A DNA stretch of 5,768 bases from CAYLWZ01 sp964585805 (GCA_964585805.1 CAZPFE010000034.1:1-5768); one strand, 5' to 3'; shown: positions 1-5,088, numbered from the stretch's first letter. Numbers and translations: made by a program. Notes: generated by a model from the letters alone, not told the origin.

Positions 1-53
1 AATACAGAGAGTTTTGGCTTGATAACATTCATAAAATTTTAGAGGCGATTTAA
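1..53 (+). CDS. C-terminal tail of an upstream gene (partial)
   Basis: Reading the third frame from base 3 gives 16 codons ending FWLDNIHKILEAI and a TAA at 51-53. The residue mix (aromatic, then an amphipathic helix) looks like a genuine protein C-terminus, whereas the other two plus frames hit stops at once or give less protein-like text. The best support is positional: a strong terminator hairpin starts 3 nt after the stop. The product cannot be identified from so short a piece. Confidence 0.5.
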   Translation, partial: YREFWLDNIHKILEAI

Positions 54-55
54 AG

Positions 56-79
56 AAAAATAGGGTCAACTCTATTTTT
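56..79 (+). terminator. Rho-independent terminator of the upstream gene
   Basis: A 10-bp stem pairs 56-65 (AAAAATAGGG) with 70-79 (CTCTATTTTT), with one G-U pair and a TCAA loop, and the 3' arm ends in a T run. It begins 3 nt after the stop at 51-53. The A-run/T-run arms make it potentially active on both strands. Confidence 0.75.
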
Positions 80-113
80 AATCAATTTCAGACAAAGTAT
101 TTAAAGGAAAATT

Positions 114-221
114 ATGAATAAAGAAAAAGAATTGTATAAATTTAGTCAATTATCAGTAAGAAAAAAGGATACGCGCATTTTTCAGCCATCTCTTAAAAAA
201 TTAAAAAACAATTTTTTCTAA
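114..221 (+). CDS. possible 35-residue basic small protein
   Basis: An ATG at 114 opens 35 codons ending at TAA 219-221. The product starts MNKEKELYKF and ends KLKNNFF, and it is rich in lysine with no hydrophobic segment. A Shine-Dalgarno-like AAAGGAAA lies at about 103-110, a few bases before the ATG, which is better than most genes here have. It sits alone between the upstream terminator and the inverted repeat at 278-299. I recognise no family. Lysine-rich short frames arise easily in AT-rich DNA, so this may be chance. Confidence 0.3.
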   Translation: MNKEKELYKFSQLSVRKKDTRIFQPSLKKLKNNFF

Positions 222-277
222 CTGGGAGGATTTGGGGTTGTAGAAGGTTGAAAAAATTAAAAAAATGCAAACAAAAG

Positions 278-299
278 CATTCTCATATTCTTGAGAATG
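278..299. repeat. 8-bp perfect inverted repeat upstream of the nucleotidase gene
   Basis: CATTCTCA (278-285) and TGAGAATG (292-299) are exact reverse complements separated by 6 nt. No T run follows on the plus strand, so it is not a terminator in that direction. On the minus strand it is followed by a T-rich stretch, but no minus-strand gene ends here. It lies 57 nt before the start at 356 and could be an operator or an mRNA leader hairpin; neither can be shown from sequence. The rest of 222-355 is A-rich with no clear promoter. Confidence 0.4.
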
Positions 300-355
300 T
301 GAAAATGTTAAGTAAGACAAAATCCGGGTTTTTAATTAAAAAGTAAATTAAAATT

Positions 356-1219
356 ATGAAAAATATTGTTATTTCAAATCCCCTAAAGTTAGAAAAAATT
401 AAAAAAGAGTTTAAAAAGGGTGGAGCAGAAAAGATACATATTCTTTCTGATTTTGAAAGAACTTTAACTTATGCCTTTATAGGCGGTAAAAAGGTTCCTT
501 CTTTAATTTCTGTTTTAAGAAGTGGTAATGATTATTTAGGTAAAGAATATGCAGAGAAAGCTCAGCAACTTTTTGAAAAATATCATCCGTTTGAAGTTAA
601 CCCTAAAATTCCTATTAAAGAAAAGAAAAAAGCAATGAAGGAATGGTGGGAAAAACATTTTAAATTGCTAATTAGAATGGGATTGAGTAAAAGACATTTG
701 AAAATGGTAGTAGATTCGGGAAAAGTAAAATTAAGAAAAGGCGCGAAAGAATTTTTTAAATTGTTAAAGAAAAATAAAATTCCTTTAGTGGTTATGTCGG
801 CTAGCGGATTAGGAAATGAGGCAATTTCAATGTTTTTCAAAAAAGAGAAGGTTTTTTCTCCAAATATTTTTATAATTTCAAATGAATTTTTATGGGATAA
901 AAATGGTAAAGTTATTGGCATTAAAAAGCCAATAGTTCATTCTTTAAACAAAGATGAAACAGTTATTCGGAGTTTTCCTTCTATTTTCAAGCGAGTAAGA
1001 GAGAGAAAGAATGTTTTATTGTTAGGAGATAATTTGGAAGATGTAAGAATGATTAAAGGTTTTGATTACAATTTTTTAATTAAAATAGGTTTTCTTAATG
1101 AAAATGTAAAAGAGAATTTGAGATATTATAAAAAAACTTATGATTGTCTGATCTTAAATGATTTTTCTTTTTCTTTTGTTAATTCTTTATTGAAGGAAAT
1201 ATTGGCGCGAAAGAAGTAA
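356..1219 (+). CDS. UMPH-1/NT5C3-like HAD-superfamily 5'-nucleotidase
   Basis: Members of this family dephosphorylate nucleoside 5'-monophosphates (pyrimidine 5'-nucleotidase) in the cytosol. All four HAD motifs can be placed: motif I SDFERTLT at 31-38 with nucleophile D32; motif II VVMSASG at 145-151 (S148); motif III lysine K199 in HSLNKD; motif IV LLLGDNLEDVRM at 221-232 (D225, D229). Family-specific signatures include the helical cap with KEWW (96-99), LRKGAKEFF (126-134), the segment around SPNIFIISN and a C-terminal LIKIGFLN (241-248). The length of 287 residues is close to the NT5C3 catalytic domain. There is no signal peptide. The oddity is motif I, which reads DFE rather than DFD, so the general acid/base is Glu34. 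The ATG at 356 has no Shine-Dalgarno site but is the only start that keeps motif I in normal context. The family call is firm; exact substrate is not. Confidence 0.82.
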   Translation: MKNIVISNPLKLEKIKKEFKKGGAEKIHILSDFERTLTYAFIGGKKVPSLISVLRSGNDYLGKEYAEKAQQLFEKYHPFEVNPKIPIKEKKKAMKEWWEKHFKLLIRMGLSKRHLKMVVDSGKVKLRKGAKEFFKLLKKNKIPLVVMSASGLGNEAISMFFKKEKVFSPNIFIISNEFLWDKNGKVIGIKKPIVHSLNKDETVIRSFPSIFKRVRERKNVLLLGDNLEDVRMIKGFDYNFLIKIGFLNENVKENLRYYKKTYDCLILNDFSFSFVNSLLKEILARKK

Positions 1220-1294
1220 CAGTTCGTATATTTTATTGATAGAATGGATAAAAATTTAACAATAATAATTTTAATTTTAAGAGAATAAAAAATT

Positions 1295-2098
1295 ATGATT
1301 TTTGTTTGGCTTTTTTTAATTGGTGTTGGAACAGGTATTATCGGCGCTGTTTTAGGTATTGGCGGTGGAGTGATTATTGTGCCTTTATTGACGCTTGGTT
1401 TAAAATTGCCGATGCAAAATGCGGTGGCAATTAGTTTAGCGGCAATTGTTGCTGTTAGTTTTGGCGCGAGTATTAGTAATTTTAGAAATCATTTAATTAA
1501 TTTAAAACTGGCTTTAATTTTGGAACCGTTGACGGCTTTTACTGCAATTTTAGCCAGCCGGATTGCTCTTGGAATTAACCCAAATGTTCTTAAGGGAATT
1601 TTTGGTTTTTTTATGTTTTTGATTTCTTTTTTGATGTTAAAGCCGCTTCATTTTAGAAGTAAAAAAATAACTGGCAAGCGTTGTTTTTCTTATTTTGATC
1701 CTGAATTTAAAAAAGAAATATATTATGATATCAAGAATTTAAAGTTAGCCGCTTTAGCTTCATCTTTAGCAGGGTTTGCTTCTGGTTTGTTGGGGGTTGG
1801 CGGCGGAGTTTTGAAAGTGCCGATTTTAAATGAAGTTTGTCGGGTTCCAATGAGAGTAGCAACAGCTACAAGCAGTCTAATGGTAGGTGTTACTGCTTTA
1901 TCAGCTAGTTTAGTTTATTTTCGGCATAATTATTTGGATTTAAATCTTGCTTTTTGGGTTATTTTAGGCGCAGTGATTGGTTCAGTAATTGGAATTTTGA
2001 TTAAAAGACATCTTGATAATTATTCAATTAAAGAGATTTTTTCACTGATTATGTTTGTAGTGGGATTAATAATGATTTTTGAAGCAGGAATTTTTTAA
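1295..2098 (+). CDS. TauE/SafE-family membrane permease (putative anion/sulfite exporter)
   Basis: The 267-residue, highly hydrophobic protein belongs to the TauE/SafE (formerly UPF0721) family. Members are inner-membrane transporters linked to export of sulfite, sulfoacetate and related organosulfur anions; many are uncharacterised. The internal duplication typical of the family is plain: GIGGG (21-25) with VPLL and SNFRNHLINLKLA (61-73) in the first half, GVGGG (167-171) with VPIL and VYFRHNYLDLNLA (207-219) in the second. About eight membrane segments are expected, split by a polar loop at about 120-148. It starts 76 nt after the nucleotidase stop. A TTGATA at 1236-1241 with an AATAAT-like box near 1261 could be its own promoter, and GAGA at 1281-1284 is a weak ribosome site. 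No clear terminator follows. No sulfur-metabolism gene is nearby, so the substrate is open. Confidence 0.88.
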   Translation: MIFVWLFLIGVGTGIIGAVLGIGGGVIIVPLLTLGLKLPMQNAVAISLAAIVAVSFGASISNFRNHLINLKLALILEPLTAFTAILASRIALGINPNVLKGIFGFFMFLISFLMLKPLHFRSKKITGKRCFSYFDPEFKKEIYYDIKNLKLAALASSLAGFASGLLGVGGGVLKVPILNEVCRVPMRVATATSSLMVGVTALSASLVYFRHNYLDLNLAFWVILGAVIGSVIGILIKRHLDNYSIKEIFSLIMFVVGLIMIFEAGIF

Positions 2099-2252
2099 CA
2101 TCGCCGCTTTAGAAAGATTTTAATTAATTTTTTTGTAAAGTACGTCTTTTTTTAAGTTTTTTCTTGAGGATGTGAGGTATCATTAACTTAAAAAATATAA
2201 ACAGGGAGGTTGAAAATTAATCAAGGTTTTTTGTTTTTGTATTTTTGTCTTT

Positions 2253-2275
2253 ATAAAAGCCAGCGTTATACTGGC
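2253..2275 (-). terminator. weak terminator after the Ham1-like gene
   Basis: Read on the minus strand, GCCAG (complement of 2271-2275) pairs with CTGGC (complement of 2259-2263) around a 7-nt loop, followed by TTTTAT. It lies about 36 nt beyond the stop of the minus-strand gene ending at 2311. The stem is only 5 bp and the T tract is short, so this is tentative. On the plus strand the same hairpin is followed by GGGTTTT and could weakly end transcripts from the permease gene. Confidence 0.35.
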
Positions 2276-2310
2276 GGGTTTTGAAGGAGTGAGGAGATTG
2301 TTTGGGTTCT

Positions 2311-2892
2311 TTATTGTCTTTGAGAAATCCATTTTGCAAACTTTGTCGCAAAGGAATTTTCGTCTATTTGTATCTTCCAGTTTTGATACTCTTCAAAACT
2401 CATTTCTGCTAAAGTTTTGTTTTCATCTTTAGGTATAAAAACCAAAAACAATTTACTCCAATGGTAATCCTTTCTTTCTCCACAAGGAAAATTAGAAAGT
2501 GATCCTAATACGTTTGATTTGAAATAAACGGGCTCGGATAGTGTTTCATCTAAATATGCTAAACAGTTTTTAAACTCGCAATCTCGCGGTTTTCCATCAA
2601 CTAATCGTAAAATGCCCTCAATACCAATTGTTTCAAGAGCAAAATTTACAAATGTTTTTGGAAAACCGTTAAGAGAATGGATATAAAATCCGGAGTCTAA
2701 GGCAATACAAGGTCTCCCAATTTTTTTATAAGCAAATAAGACTTTTTTTCTGGCAATTTTTTTTAAATCATCACTTCGTGGTTCTGGTAGTTCAAGTGGA
2801 TAATGAATTACCTCAATCCCATATTTTGACAGTGCATTGCTTACAGAACTCACTTTTCCTTTATTTGTTGTAGCAAAGTAAATCTTGTTCAT
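2311..2892 (-). CDS. divergent Ham1/RdgB-family non-canonical NTP pyrophosphatase
   Basis: The family hydrolyses dITP, ITP and XTP to monophosphate and pyrophosphate, keeping deaminated purines out of nucleic acids. The 193-residue length is normal. The N-terminal ATTNKGK (7-13) is the phosphate-binding strand-loop. ALDSGF (64-69) holds the catalytic Asp66 seen in the ED(S/T)G motif. LNGFPKTFVNFALETIG (74-90) matches the ITPA/archaeal-style GGFPG..I..FLE..G segment. KTLAEMS (159-165) matches the usual KT.AEM. It departs from the family at two places: the usual FGWDPIF reads YHWSKLF (143-149), losing Asp-Pro, and the C-terminal SHR is absent, with NWK near 171-173. The ATG at 2892 puts the ATTN motif at the normal position. 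A methyltransferase remnant lies 15 nt upstream on the same strand. Family membership is convincing; specificity may be altered. Confidence 0.8.
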   Translation of the reverse strand: MNKIYFATTNKGKVSSVSNALSKYGIEVIHYPLELPEPRSDDLKKIARKKVLFAYKKIGRPCIALDSGFYIHSLNGFPKTFVNFALETIGIEGILRLVDGKPRDCEFKNCLAYLDETLSEPVYFKSNVLGSLSNFPCGERKDYHWSKLFLVFIPKDENKTLAEMSFEEYQNWKIQIDENSFATKFAKWISQRQ

Positions 2893-2907
2893 AAATTAAT
2901 GCGTTTC

Positions 2908-3069
2908 TTAAGATTTCTTAAGGAAAAGATACGGGGATATGAAAAGATTAGCCTTCCCTTTCATTTTGGAAGCTTCTTTTTTATAGAATTCTATATCAAC
3001 TGTATACTTTCCGTAAATTAAATCGTATACTCGAGCCCATTTTTCAAAGTTTTTATTTTCATAATTCAT
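2908..3069 (-). pseudogene. N-terminal stump of a class I SAM-dependent methyltransferase
   Basis: On the minus strand, an ATG at 3069 opens 53 codons ending at TAA 2908-2910. Residues 1-39 contain WARVYDLIYG (11-20), then VDIEFYKKEASKMKGK (24-39). This is the usual lead-in of Methyltransf_25-type enzymes, where a YD.IY segment and a D..FY..EA helix precede the motif I strand (V-L-E-L-G-C-G-T-G). Here KMKGK is followed by ANLFISPYLFLKKS and a stop, so motif I and the rest of the Rossmann fold are missing. I read it as a gene truncated by deletion, now abutting the Ham1-like gene 15 nt downstream. Two TTTCTTAAG repeats (2904-2912 and 2914-2922 on the plus strand) lie at the break. A short functional peptide cannot be ruled out. 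Confidence 0.5.
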
Positions 3070-3094
3070 ATTTTATCACAAAATTTTTACGAAA

Positions 3095-3117
3095 GCCAGC
3101 CCGACCAAAAGGCAGGC
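3095..3117. repeat. GC-rich imperfect hairpin
   Basis: GCCAGCC (3095-3101) faces GGCAGGC (3111-3117), pairing at six of seven positions around a 9-nt loop. It stands out from very AT-rich surroundings and precedes a second GC-rich hairpin at 3153-3177. GCAGGCG (3112-3118) can also pair with CGCCTGC (3172-3178), so the two may form one larger structure. It looks like a dispersed palindromic repeat rather than a terminator, since no gene ends here. Confidence 0.4.
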
Positions 3118-3152
3118 GAGCGAAAAGAAAAATCGCGAAAATTATTCTGTGT

Positions 3153-3177
3153 CAGGCAGGGGCTTCGCCCCCGCCTG
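3153..3177. repeat. strong GC-rich hairpin (REP-like)
   Basis: CAGGC (3153-3157) pairs with GCCTG (3173-3177). After one A/C mismatch, GGGGC (3159-3163) pairs with GCCCC (3167-3171) around a TTC loop. This is the most stable short hairpin in the window. A T-rich stretch begins several bases later (about 3180-3210) but is not adjacent to the stem, and no plus-strand gene precedes it. Together with 3095-3117 it resembles a repetitive extragenic palindrome. Confidence 0.55.
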
Positions 3178-3208
3178 CTAATTCTTTAAGTTTTTAAATT
3201 TTTCTTTT

Positions 3209-3236
3209 TTGATTTATGTATAAGATTTGGTAAAAT
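3209..3236 (+). promoter_or_regulatory. sigma70-type promoter reading into a terminator
   Basis: TTGATT (3209-3214) and TAAAAT (3231-3236) are separated by 16 nt, with TGG directly before the -10 box as an extended -10. Transcription would start at about 3243. Only some 30 nt later a strong terminator begins (3275), so the transcript would be about 60 nt. The only frame on it is a 11-codon GTG-initiated stretch at 3241-3276, which is not convincing. It may express a small RNA, or be an orphan promoter left after a deletion. Confidence 0.45.
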
Positions 3237-3274
3237 GATAGTGAAAGTTTGGGGATGTTCAATTCTTGAGCTAT

Positions 3275-3304
3275 AAAAAAACGAGGTCAAACCTCGTTTT
3301 TTTT
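3275..3304. terminator. bidirectional terminator between a plus-strand promoter and tRNA-Gln
   Basis: A perfect 13-bp stem, AAAAAACGAGGT plus one base (3275-3287), pairs with 3291-3303 around a CAA loop, with A runs on one side and T runs on the other. Read on the minus strand it begins 3 nt after the CCA end of the tRNA at 3308-3381, so it ends that tRNA. Read on the plus strand it ends the short transcript from the promoter at 3209-3236. Confidence 0.8.
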
Positions 3305-3307
3305 ATG

Positions 3308-3381
3308 TGGCTGCGGGGCCAGGATTCGAACCTGGATTAACGGGTCCAGAGCCCGCTGTCCTACCATTAGACGACCCCGCA
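3308..3381 (-). tRNA. tRNA-Gln (anticodon CUG)
   Basis: The minus strand folds into a complete cloverleaf. The acceptor TGCGGGG/CCCCGCA has seven pairs with U1-A72, as in E. coli tRNA-Gln. The D stem is GTCT/GGAC. The anticodon stem is GCGGG/CCCGT with loop CTCTGGA, giving CUG for CAG codons. A 4-nt variable loop follows, then T stem CCAGG/CCTGG with TTCGAAT. G73 is the discriminator and CCA is encoded (3308-3310). The mature body is 71 nt. A terminator follows directly. A near-identical inverted copy lies at 4996-5066. Confidence 0.95.
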
Positions 3382-3418
3382 ATAAATAATAAGAATAAAA
3401 TATAAGTTTTAATTTATT

Positions 3419-3494
3419 TTAACATAAATATTAAATTTAGTATACTAAAAAAAAATATAAAGAAGGTTGAATATAATTTTGTAAACTTTATAAN
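3419..3494 (+). promoter_or_regulatory. possible tandem promoters upstream of the acidic-protein gene
   Basis: TTAACA (3419-3424) is 16 nt from TATACT (3441-3446), and TATACT lies inside a perfect 14-bp palindrome TTTAGTATACTAAA (3436-3449), which could be an operator. A second pair, TTGAAT (3467-3472) and TATAA plus an unknown base (3489-3494), is cut by the assembly gap. Such boxes occur often by chance in DNA this AT-rich, so neither is secure. Between 3382 and 3565 I see no gene. Confidence 0.3.
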
Positions 3495-3503
3495 NNNNNN
3501 NNN
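3494..3503. other. assembly gap (10 N)
   Basis: Ten unknown bases mark a scaffold join. The true gap size is probably arbitrary, so the distance and linkage between tRNA-Gln (3308-3381) and the genes to the right rest on scaffolding, not on continuous sequence. Confidence 0.98.
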
Positions 3504-3557
3504 AATTTAAAGGTCGAAATATATAATATAATAAAATATAAAAAAATAAAGCTTTTG

Positions 3558-3563
3558 TATAAT
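3558..3563 (+). promoter_or_regulatory. consensus -10 box giving a nearly leaderless mRNA
   Basis: TATAAT at 3558-3563 is preceded by TTTTG and ends 8 nt before the ATG at 3572. A normal start 6-8 nt downstream of the -10 would fall at or within 2 nt of that ATG. There is no Shine-Dalgarno sequence, which agrees with leaderless translation. A matching -35 box is not evident in the A/T run upstream. Confidence 0.45.
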
Positions 3564-3571
3564 TATTGTTT

Positions 3572-3964
3572 ATGAAAAGAAATATTTATATTGCGTTAGG
3601 AATAATTTTTATTTTGTCAGTAGGGATTGTTATGGTTTATCGACATATGCATAAGGCATCAGATTTATCTGCAGAGGTTCAAGAATTAAATATCGAGGCA
3701 GAAGATCTTTCTCAAGATATCAATAGTTTGGAGGGAATAGTGGATGATAGCAGTTTAAATTCGTTGGATGATGATTTGTCTAATATTGCAGAGGAAGATT
3801 CAGGAGAAATTTCTCCGTCAAATTCAGGAGAAAGTTTGGAAAGCATGGGAGATGAATTAGAAGCAGATTTGGAAGATATGTCAAAAGATTTAGTTGATTT
3901 GGAAGATTTTGAAAATGAATATTTAAATGATGTTGATTTTGATACTGCACTATCTGGAATGTAA
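3572..3964 (+). CDS. very acidic single-pass membrane protein of unknown function
   Basis: I recognise no family. The protein has a short basic N-terminus (MKR), one membrane helix at about 4-23 (NIYIALGIIFILSVGIVMVY), a basic stop (RHMHK), then a soluble domain of about 100 residues. That domain holds roughly 34 Asp/Glu against 2 Lys and is rich in Ser and Leu. Spaced leucines at 30-70 and 90-115 suggest helices or weak coiled coil. The N-terminus is probably an uncleaved anchor with the acidic part outside. I chose ATG 3572 over TTG 3566 because the ATG sits at the predicted transcription start. The segment SGEISPSNSGES comes from a 12-bp direct repeat. It lies 52 nt before a secreted, lysine-rich helical protein, and the opposite charges suggest they could interact. 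Acidic surface roles such as cation binding are speculative. Confidence 0.7.
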   Translation: MKRNIYIALGIIFILSVGIVMVYRHMHKASDLSAEVQELNIEAEDLSQDINSLEGIVDDSSLNSLDDDLSNIAEEDSGEISPSNSGESLESMGDELEADLEDMSKDLVDLEDFENEYLNDVDFDTALSGM

Positions 3965-3976
3965 TGTGTTTTATAG

Positions 3977-3987
3977 TATAATATAAT
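3977..3987 (+). promoter_or_regulatory. overlapping TATAAT boxes before the exported-protein gene
   Basis: Two overlapping TATAAT hexamers (3977-3982 and 3982-3987) lie just after the preceding stop. A start near 3989-3994 would leave a leader of about 25 nt before ATG 4017, with no Shine-Dalgarno site in it. No good -35 box is visible, and the surrounding DNA is nearly all A/T. The gene may also be read through from 3572. Confidence 0.35.
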
Positions 3988-4016
3988 AAAAAATATAAAC
4001 TTAATTTAATATAACT

Positions 4017-4925
4017 ATGAGAAGTAGAAAAGGAATAATTAAATTCATAAGTACCTTTCTCTTTGTGGTATTTTTGTCTTTTGTTTCTGGCGCTGTTTTA
4101 GCAGAGGAGACAAGCACAGAGGGAGGAGCAACTACTTATCAGTCTGCTCAAACACAGTATGTAAAGGAAGTTAATGTTTGGAAGAAAATTAGAGAGAAGT
4201 TAATTCAGGCAAGAGAAAAATATAAAAAATTTAAAGATGCTTCAGATAAATCTGCTTACGAAGAAAGAGCAAAGGAATTTTTAGAGAAAACTATTGATGT
4301 TTTAATTAAAAGATTAGAATCTTTAAAGGTTTGGGTTTCTAATAGAAAATCTATTGCTGACGAGGAAAAACAAAATATCATTTCTAAAATCGATCAAGAT
4401 ATTACTACCTTAGAGAGTTACAAAACTGGTTTACCAGAGGCAACACCAGATCAGATTAAAGAAAAAGCAAAAGAGATTAGAAAATATTGGAGAAATCACA
4501 GAGTGAAAATTAAACAGATTATTGGTCAAATTTGGGTGGCAAGAACAGATTGGGTGACAAAAAGATTTGAAACTATTTCTTCTAAAGTTGAAGAAAAAAT
4601 AGATGCTTTAAAGAAAGCAGGAAAAGACACTTCTCAATTGGAAGAATGGTTTTCTGATTTTAAAAAGAATTTAAAATTGGCTGAAAGCGAGCGTGACCAA
4701 GCAAAAGAGAGTTATAAAGAGATTACTAGTATATCTGATGCTAATAAACTCTTTTCAGAAATTCGTCAACATATTATAAATTCTCGCAATTATCTCCGTC
4801 AAGCTCATAAAGATTTAGTGAAAATTATTAAGTCATTGAAAGAAGCGAGTAATGTTCAAGATAAACAGGAAACTTCTGTACCTCCAGCCGAAGAAGATAA
4901 TGATAACCAAGTATTTGATGAATAA
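4017..4925 (+). CDS. secreted helical (coiled-coil-like) protein of unknown function
   Basis: Residues 1-29 form a signal peptide: basic RSRK, a hydrophobic core at about 7-24, and cleavage after VLA at 29 (signal peptidase I type; no lipobox cysteine). The mature part is almost wholly helical, with heptad-like leucine/isoleucine spacing and many Lys/Glu. A first helical block spans about 50-175 and includes KVWVSNR, a turn at TGLPEATPDQ (137-146), then a KYWRNHR segment. A second block at about 176-278 includes KKAGKDTSQLEEWF, a pattern familiar in exported helical proteins of Patescibacteria. The C-terminal 25 residues are acidic and disordered (PPAEEDNDNQ). No enzymatic motif or cysteine is seen. 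It follows the acidic membrane protein by 52 nt and ends in a strong terminator, so the two may share transcripts. A structural or cell-surface role is a guess. Confidence 0.72.
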   Translation: MRSRKGIIKFISTFLFVVFLSFVSGAVLAEETSTEGGATTYQSAQTQYVKEVNVWKKIREKLIQAREKYKKFKDASDKSAYEERAKEFLEKTIDVLIKRLESLKVWVSNRKSIADEEKQNIISKIDQDITTLESYKTGLPEATPDQIKEKAKEIRKYWRNHRVKIKQIIGQIWVARTDWVTKRFETISSKVEEKIDALKKAGKDTSQLEEWFSDFKKNLKLAESERDQAKESYKEITSISDANKLFSEIRQHIINSRNYLRQAHKDLVKIIKSLKEASNVQDKQETSVPPAEEDNDNQVFDE

Positions 4926-4960
4926 GCGACTATTTTGAATAAATAGTCGCTTTGTTTTTT
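4924..4960 (+). terminator. strong Rho-independent terminator overlapping the stop codon
   Basis: AAGCGACTATTT (4924-4935) and AAATAGTCGCTT (4941-4952) form a perfect 12-bp stem with a 5-nt loop, followed by TTTGTTTTTT. The stem includes the last two bases of the TAA stop at 4923-4925. It separates the exported-protein gene from the tRNA at 4996. Confidence 0.9.
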
Positions 4961-4995
4961 ATAAAAAAAGATAAAATTTTTACCATATGTGTTTA

Positions 4996-5066
4996 TGCCG
5001 GGTTATCTAATGGTAGGACAGCGGGCTCTGGACCCGTTAATCCAGGTTCGAATCCTAGCTCGGCAG
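4996..5066 (+). tRNA. second tRNA-Gln (CUG), diverged copy without encoded CCA
   Basis: The cloverleaf is intact overall: acceptor TGCCGGG/CTCGGCA (one G-U), anticodon stem GCGGG/CCCGT with loop CTCTGGA, T loop TTCGAAT, and discriminator G at 5066. It matches the copy at 3308-3381 exactly over 53 nt (D arm through T loop) but differs at both ends. The G4-C69 pair has become C4-G69, a compensated change. Two other changes create A10/C25 and C50/A64 mismatches. CCA is replaced by ACA, so CCA would have to be added by the nucleotidyltransferase. It could be a working isoacceptor copy or a decaying duplicate; no clear promoter precedes it. Confidence 0.8.
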
Positions 5067-5088
5067 ACAAATATGAAATGAAAAATAG

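Noticed and set aside
197..347. open frame between the small ORF and the nucleotidase gene
   Set aside because: It has no acceptable start with a spaced ribosome site, and its Lys-rich text follows from the A-rich DNA.
583..921. 112-codon minus-strand ORF
   Set aside because: It lies fully inside the well-supported nucleotidase gene on the other strand and has Phe/Leu-rich text typical of an antisense shadow.
2210..2284. short frame after the GGGAGG at 2204-2209 (TTG or ATT start)
   Set aside because: The TTG overlaps the ribosome-site-like sequence, the ATT would be a very rare start, and the 20-odd Phe/Leu-rich codons look like poly-T translation.
3566..3571. TTG start two codons before ATG 3572
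   Set aside because: It would lie at or before the predicted transcription start, and ATG 3572 gives a normal MKR-membrane anchor.
3382..4995. transposon bounded by the tRNA-derived inverted repeats
   Set aside because: The repeats are functional-looking tRNA genes, no transposase or target-site duplication is visible, and an assembly gap lies inside.
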